Positions 9,312 through 17,611 of a stretch of 64,000 nucleotides of DNA are shown here, piece by piece. The stretch's first letter is position 1. The number at the start of each line of letters is the position of its first letter. Where the stretch lies: contig JAMFSK010000096.1 of NCBI GenBank assembly GCA_026225235.1, positions 62,001 to 126,000 on the forward strand, read 5' to 3'. Below the pieces are notes generated by a model, which was not told where the DNA came from, did not search any database, and was given only the letters and a program-made list of their open reading frames with translations. Origin of the DNA: Burkholderiales bacterium (GTDB lineage: Bacteria > Pseudomonadota > Gammaproteobacteria > Burkholderiales > Burkholderiaceae). Made by a program: the position numbers and the translations under genes.

Positions 9312-10073
9312 ATGAACGAACTGCAGGGCCGAAGAGCCCTAGTGACAGGTGCCGCGCAAGGCATTGGCCTGGCCATTGCCCAGTTGTTCGTCGAGCGAGG
9401 CGCGCAGGTCATGCTCGCCGACATCGACGAAGAGAGTGTCGTCAAGGCCGCCGCCGAGCTCGGATCTCAAGCCCGAGCGGTGCGCTGCGACGTGACTTCT
9501 TCAGCCGACTTCGCGCACGCTGTCGAGGCGATCAAGCAAGCCTTTGGCGGCATGGATACGCTCGTCAACAACGCCGGCATCGAAATCGTCAAGCCGTTGC
9601 TCGACCATACGGAGGAAGACTTCCATCGTCTGATGTCGATCAACGTGTTGGGCGTGTTCCTCGGCATGAAGCACTCAGTGGGCGAGCTTGTGGCATCGGG
9701 GCGCGGGGCTGTGGTGAACATTTCATCGCTGGCCGGCGTCAACGGCGTCCCCCTGTTCGGCTTCTACGCCGCGTCGAAGGCGGCCGTGCTCCAGCTCACT
9801 CGCACTGCCGCCGCCGAACTCAAGCAGGTCGGCGTGCGCGTCAATGCCGTGTGCCCAGGGTTCGCGAATACCGCGATGGTCGACCGACTGATCCCCACAG
9901 TCGAAGCCGCGGTGGGTGTGCCGTTTCACGCCTTGGTGGCGGCCAAACAGGGCCGCCTCGGCACCGCGCAGGAAGTGGCCGAGATGACGGCTTTTCTCGC
10001 CTCGGACGCCGCAAGCTGGACAACGGGCTCCCACTACATTCTGGACGGCGGCCTGTCCGCTGGATTGCTATGA
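9312..10073 (+). CDS. SDR-family oxidoreductase 1 of catabolic operon
   Basis: RRALVTGAAQGIGLAIAQLF, NNAG, YAASKAA; ends LDGGLSAGLL. ATG at 9312. Confidence 0.88.
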   Translation: MNELQGRRALVTGAAQGIGLAIAQLFVERGAQVMLADIDEESVVKAAAELGSQARAVRCDVTSSADFAHAVEAIKQAFGGMDTLVNNAGIEIVKPLLDHTEEDFHRLMSINVLGVFLGMKHSVGELVASGRGAVVNISSLAGVNGVPLFGFYAASKAAVLQLTRTAAAELKQVGVRVNAVCPGFANTAMVDRLIPTVEAAVGVPFHALVAAKQGRLGTAQEVAEMTAFLASDAASWTTGSHYILDGGLSAGLL

Positions 10074-10837
10074 GCGAAAAGCTGCTGCAAGACAAAGTCG
10101 CGATCGTCACAGGCGCCGGGCGCGGACTGGGCGAGGCTGTCGCACGTGCTTTCGCCGCTCACGGCGCCAAGGTGGTGGTATCGGACATCGATCTGAATGC
10201 CGCACAGAAGGTTGCCAACTCGCTCGAAGGCGCCACCGCGGTGGCCTGCGACGTCCGCGTTTCCGAGCAGGTGGAAGCGCTGGTGGCCGCCACCGTGAAA
10301 CAGCATGGCCGCCTTGACATCATGGTGCCCAACGCCGGCGTTGCCCGCGTGGCCCCGTTGGTCGCGACCAGCTACGACGAGTGGCGCGAGGTCACCTCAG
10401 TCAACCTCGATGGCGTATTCCTGTGCATTCGGTACGCGGCGCCGGCAATCATCGCTGCCGGCGGCGGAAGCATCATCAATATGGCATCGGTGACGGCCAA
10501 GGCGGCTTGCCCGCTCATCGGCAGTTATGCCGCTGCAAAGGCCGGCGTGGTCTCTCTCACGCAGACGGCGGCCCTCGAATTGCGTGCGCACAACGTGCGC
10601 GTCAACGCCATTCTCCCGGGGTTTATCGACACCGAACTGGTGACCTCCCACATCGCCGAGTTCGAGGAACAGCTCAAGCTGCCTGACTTCAGCGCGGTGA
10701 TCGCGCAGCGTCAGGGCCGTTACGGCAAAGCCGAGGAAGTGGCCCAGCTCGCGGTCTTCCTGGCCTCGAACCGGTCGAGCTTCTCCAATGGCAGCGGTTT
10801 TGTGCTGGACGGCGGCGTGAGTTCGTCGCTGCTCTGA
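10070..10837 (+). CDS. SDR-family oxidoreductase 2 of catabolic operon
   Basis: MSEKLLQDKVAIVTGAGRGLGEAVARAF...YAAAKAGV...LDGGVSSSLL; ATGA overlap with the preceding stop. The listed ORF start at 9239 is out of frame with SDR 1 and not credible. Confidence 0.88.
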   Translation: MSEKLLQDKVAIVTGAGRGLGEAVARAFAAHGAKVVVSDIDLNAAQKVANSLEGATAVACDVRVSEQVEALVAATVKQHGRLDIMVPNAGVARVAPLVATSYDEWREVTSVNLDGVFLCIRYAAPAIIAAGGGSIINMASVTAKAACPLIGSYAAAKAGVVSLTQTAALELRAHNVRVNAILPGFIDTELVTSHIAEFEEQLKLPDFSAVIAQRQGRYGKAEEVAQLAVFLASNRSSFSNGSGFVLDGGVSSSLL

Positions 10838-10864
10838 GCCAACTATTCTTAAGAGACAACTGAC

Positions 10865-11992
10865 ATGACAAAGAAACCTGTGGTGGTCTATGGCGCCTCC
10901 GGTTACACCGGACGCCTGGTATGCGAATACCTGCGCGAGTACGGCGTTCCCTTCATTGCAGCGGGCCGCAGCGGCGAGAAAATCCACACGGCCATGAAGT
11001 CCAACGTCCCGGGTATCGAGACCGCCAGCTATGAGGTCGTAGAAGTGGCGCATACCGTCGCGGCGCTCACCGAGCTTTTCACAGGCGCTTCGGTTGTGCT
11101 GAACACGGTGGGACCGTTTGCCAAATACGGGACTGAAGTCGTCGAAGCGTCACTGGCGGCCAAGTGCCACTACACGGACACGACCGGCGAGCAGGACTGG
11201 CTCATCAAGCTTGATGAAAAGTTCGGCGCCCAATTTGCGGCCGCGAATCTGTTGCTCGCGCCCGGCATCGCTCACATGTACACCACAGGCGAGATCGCTG
11301 CGCAGTTGTGTCTGGAGACACCGGGTCTGGACACGCTGGACATCGCGGTGTTTTGGGGAGGCAGCCCCACCATCGCCTCGACGTTGACCATCCTGATTAA
11401 CGCCGCGACCTCGAAGGCCTATTATCTGGAACAGAACCAGTACGTGGAATGGCAGGCCGATGCGGGCCTGTACCGCTTGGCCATTCCTGGCCAACACGAC
11501 GCGGCGCTTGCCCTGCCATGGGGAGGCACCTCGCACCCGGTGTGGTTCAAGCGTGATCCGCGAGTCGCCAATGTCAAGGTGCTCGGCGGTGTGTTCAACA
11601 AGCCGCTGATGGAGGGGGTCCCGCATATCGTGGCAGCCGCGCTCAAAGCCACCGAAGGCATGACAGACCAGGAGCGAGACGCGTCGTTGGCCGCCACGGC
11701 GGCGAGCATCATGGGCACCATGCCCCCGCGTGAAAATCCACGCCTTAACAAGTCGGTCGACTCGGTCCATGCATCTGGCCCGCTGGCACGTATCCACTGT
11801 GTGATTTTCGGCAACAGCAACTACAAGCAAACGGGCCTGCTGCAGGCCTATGCGGCGGCATCATTATTGCAACAGGCTCCGCGACGGGTGGGCTTTGCGT
11901 CAGCCTGTCAGGCTTTCGGGCATCGCGAGTTGCTAGGCACACTGCGCAGCTTTGGGCTGGTGCAGGAGCCCATCATCACGTGTATGGGATAA
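10865..11992 (+). CDS. Saccharopine dehydrogenase-like / DUF5938-type NAD(P)-binding protein
   Basis: KPVVVYGASGYTGRLVCEYLREYGVPFIAAGRS...VVLNTVGPFAKYGTEVVEASLAAKCHYTDTTGEQ. Confidence 0.75.
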   Translation: MTKKPVVVYGASGYTGRLVCEYLREYGVPFIAAGRSGEKIHTAMKSNVPGIETASYEVVEVAHTVAALTELFTGASVVLNTVGPFAKYGTEVVEASLAAKCHYTDTTGEQDWLIKLDEKFGAQFAAANLLLAPGIAHMYTTGEIAAQLCLETPGLDTLDIAVFWGGSPTIASTLTILINAATSKAYYLEQNQYVEWQADAGLYRLAIPGQHDAALALPWGGTSHPVWFKRDPRVANVKVLGGVFNKPLMEGVPHIVAAALKATEGMTDQERDASLAATAASIMGTMPPRENPRLNKSVDSVHASGPLARIHCVIFGNSNYKQTGLLQAYAAASLLQQAPRRVGFASACQAFGHRELLGTLRSFGLVQEPIITCMG

Positions 11993-11995
11993 GCC

Positions 11996-13537
11996 ATGCG
12001 ATTGGTCGACTATCTCGACAAAGGCGCCCAGTTGGGCGCCGATGCGCCCTGTCTCACCATGGGTGACACCGAACTGAGCTATGCGCAGGTACAGCGCATC
12101 AGTTGGCGCGTAGCGAAGGCTTTGCAGCGCGCGGGCATCCTCCCGGGCGAGAAGGTCGCCGTGCTGTCCAGCAACGACCCCTACGCTTTTGCCGCGGTGT
12201 TCGGCATCTCGCGCGCGGGCTGTGTATGGTGCCCGATCAACCCGCGCAATGAGGCGAGCGAGAATGCCTTCGTCCTCGACGCCTTCGACTGCGTTTGCCT
12301 CGTCTTCCACGGGAGTTACGCACCCATGGTCGAACAGATGCGCCCCCGACTGCCCAAGCTGCGCGCGCTAGTCTGCCTCGAGCAGCCTCAACCTTTCGCT
12401 GCTTCAATGGCTGAGTGGCTCGAAGGTCTGGACGAGCAGCCGGTCGATATCGCGCCGCCTGACGACCTGGCCATGATTGCAGGCACGGGCGGGACCACGG
12501 GCCGGCCCAAGGGGGTGATGCTCACCGGTCGAAATCTGGAGACGATGTCGGCGCTCACCCTCATGGGCTATCCATTCGACGGCCGACCGCGCTACCTCGC
12601 GCTGGCGCCGCTCACCCATGCGGCCGGTGTACTTTGTCTGCCGGTGATGGCGCTAGGTGGGTGCGTGGTGATCATGCCCAAGCCGGATCTGAGCGAGTTC
12701 CTCGCTCTCATCGAACGTCACCGGGTGACGCACACATTCCTGCCACCGACGTTGATCTACATGCTGCTGCAGCATGAGAAGCTGCTAGGCACGCGGCTCG
12801 ACTCACTGCAGTGCTTTTGGTATGGCGCTGCGCCCATCGCCGCCGCTCGGCTCGAAGAAGCATTGGAGAAGATCGGACCTACCATGGCCCAACTCTTCGG
12901 TCAGACCGAGGCGCCGATGATGGTCTCAATGATGTCGCCACGTGAGCACTTCAACGACGACGGCTCGATCGCGCGCCGGCGTCTGTCGTCGGCGGGCAGG
13001 CCTGGCCCGCTCGTGCAGGTCGCGACAATGAACGCCGATGGCGAGTTGCTCCGGGCCGGAGAGCGCGGCGAAATTGTGGTGCGCTCCTCACTGGTCATGG
13101 CCGGCTACTATAAGGACCCCGCAGCCACGGCCGAAGCGTCTCGCTTTGGCTGGCATCACACAGGCGACATCGGTTACCTGGATGAGGAGGGTTTTCTCTA
13201 TATCGTCGACCGGGCAAAAGACATGATCATTACGGGGGGCTTCAACGTCTATTCCGTGGAAGTCGAGGCCGCTTTGATGCAGCACCCCGACATACTGGAC
13301 AGCGCTGTGGTCGGCCTGCCCGATGACAAGTGGGGTGAGCGCGTGGTCGCTGTCTTGCAGCTGCGGCCAGGCCGCACACTGGCCGCTGTCGACATCATCG
13401 CATTCGTCAAGTCGCGCATCGGCAGCGTCAAGGCACCCAAGCAGGTGGAGTTCTGGGCCGATCTGCCCCGATCGAAGGTGGGCAAGGTGATGAAGAAAGA
13501 AGTGCGCGTCATGCTACTCGACAAGGCGGAGGACTGA
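11996..13537 (+). CDS. AMP-binding acyl-CoA synthetase
   Basis: IAGTGGTTGRPKGVMLTGRN, YGAAPI, GQTEAPMM, HTGDIGYLDEEGFLYIVDRAKDMIITGGFNVYSVEVE, PRSKVGKVMKKEVR. Confidence 0.92.
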   Translation: MRLVDYLDKGAQLGADAPCLTMGDTELSYAQVQRISWRVAKALQRAGILPGEKVAVLSSNDPYAFAAVFGISRAGCVWCPINPRNEASENAFVLDAFDCVCLVFHGSYAPMVEQMRPRLPKLRALVCLEQPQPFAASMAEWLEGLDEQPVDIAPPDDLAMIAGTGGTTGRPKGVMLTGRNLETMSALTLMGYPFDGRPRYLALAPLTHAAGVLCLPVMALGGCVVIMPKPDLSEFLALIERHRVTHTFLPPTLIYMLLQHEKLLGTRLDSLQCFWYGAAPIAAARLEEALEKIGPTMAQLFGQTEAPMMVSMMSPREHFNDDGSIARRRLSSAGRPGPLVQVATMNADGELLRAGERGEIVVRSSLVMAGYYKDPAATAEASRFGWHHTGDIGYLDEEGFLYIVDRAKDMIITGGFNVYSVEVEAALMQHPDILDSAVVGLPDDKWGERVVAVLQLRPGRTLAAVDIIAFVKSRIGSVKAPKQVEFWADLPRSKVGKVMKKEVRVMLLDKAED

Positions 13538-13539
13538 AC

Positions 13540-14724
13540 ATGAACGAACGTGTCTTCATTGCAGGCGTCGGTATGATCCCCTTCGTGAAGCCGGGAGCGA
13601 ACAAGCCTTATCCGGAGATGGCCGCCGAGGCAGGCCGGCTCGCGCTCGCGGATGCAGGCATCGGGTACGAGGCCGTGCAACAGGCCTATGTCGGTTACGT
13701 GTACGGCGATTCGACGAGCGGGCAACGGGCCATGTACGAACTGGGCATGACAGGCATACCGGTCGTCAACGTCAACAACAACTGCTCGACCGGCTCGACG
13801 GCGCTCTTCCTCGCGCGTCAAGCCGTCGCTGGCGGAGCAGTCGATTGCGCGCTTGCGCTGGGCTTCGAGCAAATGAACCCAGGGGCGCTCGGCACCGTAT
13901 TCAACGATCGACCGAGCCCTTTCGAACATTTTGACCATCAGGCTGCCGAGTTGGTGGGCATGGCCGACCTGCCGCTAGCGCTGCGATACTTCGGCGGCGC
14001 GGGGCTATCGCACATGCAGAAGTACGGCACGCCGCTTGAATCGTTCGCGGCAGTGCGCGCCAAAGCGAGCCGTCACGCAGCGCGCAACCCGCTCGCGCTG
14101 CTGCGACGAGAGCTGAGCACTGAGGACGTGATGAATGCGCCCATGCTGTGGCCAGGTGTCCTCACCCGGCTTATGGCCTGCCCACCCACCTGCGGCGCGG
14201 CTGCTGCCATCCTGGTCAGCGAGGCATTCGCCAAACGCCACGGGCTTCGCACCGACGTCTTTATCCTTGCTCAGTCGATGACCACCGACACCCCCCATAC
14301 GTTCGAAAGCCGGGACATGATGTCACTGGTCGGCTATGGGCTCAGTCAGACTGCCGCGCGGCGCGTTTATGAAGACGCAGGTGTGGGTCCGGAAGACTTG
14401 GACGTGGTCGAGTTGCACGACTGCTTTGCACAAAACGAGCTGATCAGCTATGAGGCGCTCGGCCTGTGTGCCGAGGGCGAGGCGGCGGCCTTTATTGCCG
14501 ACGGCCAAAACACCTATGGCGGTCAGGTCGTCACCAACCCGTCGGGCGGCCTGTTGTCCAAAGGGCATCCCTTGGGTGCGACGGGTCTGGCCCAGTGCTA
14601 TGAACTCACGCACCAACTGCGCGGCACCGCCGAGGCACGGCAGGTGGACGGTGCACGGCTCGCTCTGCAGCACAATCTGGGGCTCGGCGGTGCCTGTGTG
14701 GTGACGCTCTATCAGGCATACTGA
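13540..14724 (+). CDS. Thiolase-fold lipid-transfer protein (SCP-x thiolase-like)
   Basis: VNNNCSTGSTALFLARQAV (nucleophilic Cys), VVELHDCFAQNELISYEALGL, GGLLSKGHPLGATGLAQCYEL, LGLGGACVVTLY. Confidence 0.88.
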   Translation: MNERVFIAGVGMIPFVKPGANKPYPEMAAEAGRLALADAGIGYEAVQQAYVGYVYGDSTSGQRAMYELGMTGIPVVNVNNNCSTGSTALFLARQAVAGGAVDCALALGFEQMNPGALGTVFNDRPSPFEHFDHQAAELVGMADLPLALRYFGGAGLSHMQKYGTPLESFAAVRAKASRHAARNPLALLRRELSTEDVMNAPMLWPGVLTRLMACPPTCGAAAAILVSEAFAKRHGLRTDVFILAQSMTTDTPHTFESRDMMSLVGYGLSQTAARRVYEDAGVGPEDLDVVELHDCFAQNELISYEALGLCAEGEAAAFIADGQNTYGGQVVTNPSGGLLSKGHPLGATGLAQCYELTHQLRGTAEARQVDGARLALQHNLGLGGACVVTLYQAY

Positions 14725-14755
14725 GCACAGAAAAAAGCAAAGGCAGGAGACAAAG

Positions 14756-17518
14756 ATGGCTAGGTCCAGTCAACCCCCGGGTTCGGCCAAGGCGTCGGCC
14801 GCGGTGCTGGTGGAATCGCGCCTTGCACCGCCGCAACTTTCCACGACGCTGCTCGCGCGTCCCGGCTTGTCCGCGCTGCTCCACTCGGGTCTGGGCAAGC
14901 GCTTGTTGAGCATTACGGCCCCGGCGGGCTACGGCAAAACAACTGCACTCGCGCAGTTCGCCGCACGGGCCGAGACGCTCGGTGTCACCGTTGCGTGGCT
15001 CAGTTTGGAAAAGGAGGACAACGATCCCCTCCTCTTCTTCCGATACCTTGCCTCAGCACTCCGCCATGCGGATTCGCGACTGGGCCGAAATGTGCTGGCG
15101 CAGACCGCCGGTGGCACCCTCGCCTCGACAGATGCCATTGCGGCCTCAATGCTCAGTGACTTGAGCTCGGTAGACGGCCGCCTGCTGTTGATGCTTGACG
15201 ACTTCCATCTCGTCCACGATGAAGGCCTGCAACGACACGTTGAATGGCTCATCACCCACCTGCCTCTCAACATCGGCGTGGCGATTGCGAGCCGTACGCG
15301 TCTGCCGTTGTCGTTGAGCCCCTGGCGTGTGCGGAACCAGTTGCTCGAGCTCGATGCGACCCACTTCGGCCTTGCACTCGATGAGGCCGTCGATTTCGTG
15401 GGCATCGTCAGTGGTGCGCCGCTCAATCGCGCACAGGTGCAAGCGTTGCACCATCGCACCGAAGGATGGATCGCAGGGCTGCAACTCGCATCGCTGGCTT
15501 TGCGTGAGAGCGGCGATCGAAGTGCCTTCGTGCGAGACTTCTCCGGCACGGATCGCGACATCACCGACTACCTGGGCGAGCACGTGCTCGATAGCCTGCA
15601 GCCCGATCTGCGCGACTTCTTGCTCGACACCGCGGGCCTCGAACGCTTTTCTGCCGAACTCTGCGATGAGGTCCTGTCGCGCAGCGACAGTCGCACCCTG
15701 CTGGTGGAAGTGCAGGCGCGCAACCTCTTCCTCTCGGGTCTTGACCGCACCCGAACCTGGTTTCGATATCATCACCTGTTCGCCGACTATCTGCGCGACC
15801 GCAGTCGCGAGCGCCCGGCCGATGTGAGCCGGGCCATCAGCCTGCGTGCGAGTGCGTGGTTTCAGCGCCACGGATTGTTGAGCGAAGCAATCCGCTATGC
15901 ATTCGACGGACTGGACTTCGAGCGTGCGGCCGACCTGGTGGCCGAGTTCTCTGCGGAGCTTGTACAACACCGCGGCGATCATGCAACCCTGCTTGGTTGG
16001 CTTGCGCGTCTACCGCAACATCTGGTTTATGCGCGACCCAAGATCCGTATAGGCCATGCGTGGTCATTGGTCATGACACGTCGTTACGCCGAGGCCGAGC
16101 ACGAGCTGCGCGCACTTGAGCATGCCTGTCAGGAAAGCGGGGACGACGAACTGCGCTGCATGGTCGAGATGATTCGGTGCGTGTACTGGGCCCACGTAGG
16201 CGAACCCTTGCAAGCCAAAGCAGGCAGCGAGATCTGGCTCAAGTCCTGGCCGCGCGCTGATGCCTTTTGCACGGGTGTGGTGGCCAATGTACTCGCCAGC
16301 GCGTGTTGCGCGACAGACGCTTTTGACCAGGGCGAGAAAGCCTTGGCCATTGCGCGGCGCTCTTTCAGCGAGACGCATGCCGACTACGGTCTCGCGTGGG
16401 CGGCCGCTCTCGCGGCGATGCTGGCCATGCGGCATGGCGACTACGACGACGCGTTGATACGGGCTCGGGCCGGTATCGATGTCGTCGAACGAAGTCTGGG
16501 AGTTGCCTCGTACGCGGGCTCAATGCTGGCGTTGTTGGCGGCCGAAATTTGCTACGAGCAAGGTAACCTGCCCGGCGCGAGGACCTTTCTGGACATCGGG
16601 CTGCCCTACGTGGACGACCACGGTCTGATTGAGATGACCACGGCGGGCTACCTGACGCGCGCTCGCCTGCTTCGCCTTGACGGCGACCTCGCGCTCGCCG
16701 ATAGCTGCCTGCTTGAGGGCGAGTCGCTCGGGCATCGGCTCAAGTTGCCGCGGCTCGCCTTAATTCTCTCCGCTGAGCGCTGCGCGCTGCGCTTGCAGGC
16801 CGGCTCGTTAGAGGAGGCACAGAAGCTGGCGCGGTCCTATGGCCTGGTGGGATACGGCGCCAACCCGCCGGATCAGGCCGTGTCAAACGCAGAAGCCAGC
16901 GTGCGTCTCGTTCATCTGCGCCTACGCATGTCCTCGGCCCAAGGGAGCACGGGCAGCGTGGCGGGTGCGCTCAACGATGCGTTGCGACAGGCCGCGCGTG
17001 ACGACCACCATGCACAGGTTGCGCGCCTGCTGGTGCTCAAGGCCGTGCACCATCACCGCACACAGGAAGGCGCACAGGCGTTGCGTATGCTGGACGAGGC
17101 ACTGGACCACGCCGCGCGCTGTGGTCTTTTGCGCAGTGTGATCGATGCCGATCCGGTGGTGCTGGAGATGATCGAGGCCATCCGTGTCAACCGCGGCGGT
17201 CGCCAGGTTGACGGCCAAGGCAAAGCCCCCGATTCTTATTTACGGAAGTTGCTGACGGCAGGTGGCCGAACGCTGCCGTCATGCGCGACCCCGGCTCCTG
17301 GCAACGGTGTCGAGACAACCACGACGGAACGACTGACTGAGCGCGAACTCAAGATACTTCGCTTGCTCAAGGTGGGGCTCGGTAATCGTGAACTGGCGCA
17401 GAGCCTTTTTGTATCCGAGGCCACCGTGAAGTGGCACCTGCACAATATCTTCGCCAAACTCGGCGTGAAAAACCGTACGAGTGCCTTGGCCCGAGCTGAG
17501 CAAAACGCCTTGCTTTAA
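14756..17518 (+). CDS. LuxR-family ATP-dependent regulator (MalT/AlkS-type)
   Basis: N-terminal ITAPAGYGKTTALAQF (Walker A) and LLLMLDDFHLVHDE (Walker B); C-terminal LTERELKILRLLKVGLGNRELAQSLFVSEATVKWHLHNIFAKLGVKNRTSAL. Confidence 0.9.
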   Translation: MARSSQPPGSAKASAAVLVESRLAPPQLSTTLLARPGLSALLHSGLGKRLLSITAPAGYGKTTALAQFAARAETLGVTVAWLSLEKEDNDPLLFFRYLASALRHADSRLGRNVLAQTAGGTLASTDAIAASMLSDLSSVDGRLLLMLDDFHLVHDEGLQRHVEWLITHLPLNIGVAIASRTRLPLSLSPWRVRNQLLELDATHFGLALDEAVDFVGIVSGAPLNRAQVQALHHRTEGWIAGLQLASLALRESGDRSAFVRDFSGTDRDITDYLGEHVLDSLQPDLRDFLLDTAGLERFSAELCDEVLSRSDSRTLLVEVQARNLFLSGLDRTRTWFRYHHLFADYLRDRSRERPADVSRAISLRASAWFQRHGLLSEAIRYAFDGLDFERAADLVAEFSAELVQHRGDHATLLGWLARLPQHLVYARPKIRIGHAWSLVMTRRYAEAEHELRALEHACQESGDDELRCMVEMIRCVYWAHVGEPLQAKAGSEIWLKSWPRADAFCTGVVANVLASACCATDAFDQGEKALAIARRSFSETHADYGLAWAAALAAMLAMRHGDYDDALIRARAGIDVVERSLGVASYAGSMLALLAAEICYEQGNLPGARTFLDIGLPYVDDHGLIEMTTAGYLTRARLLRLDGDLALADSCLLEGESLGHRLKLPRLALILSAERCALRLQAGSLEEAQKLARSYGLVGYGANPPDQAVSNAEASVRLVHLRLRMSSAQGSTGSVAGALNDALRQAARDDHHAQVARLLVLKAVHHHRTQEGAQALRMLDEALDHAARCGLLRSVIDADPVVLEMIEAIRVNRGGRQVDGQGKAPDSYLRKLLTAGGRTLPSCATPAPGNGVETTTTERLTERELKILRLLKVGLGNRELAQSLFVSEATVKWHLHNIFAKLGVKNRTSALARAEQNALL

Positions 17519-17611
17519 AGCGGCCGAGCGGCGTTGCTTGACGAGGCACGTCAGCGCCTGTGTGCTGACGCTCGGCATCTTCATTCCCGTCAGCGGATGG
17601 TGTGCATACCA

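Noticed and set aside
9239-10069. Upstream part of the 532-aa ORF (9239..10837)
   Set aside because: Out-of-frame Arg/Pro-rich translation overlapping a clear SDR gene (9312-10073); only the part from ATG 10070 is real.
15146-15982. 278-aa minus-strand ORF
   Set aside because: Antisense to the MalT-like regulator with no recognisable domain.
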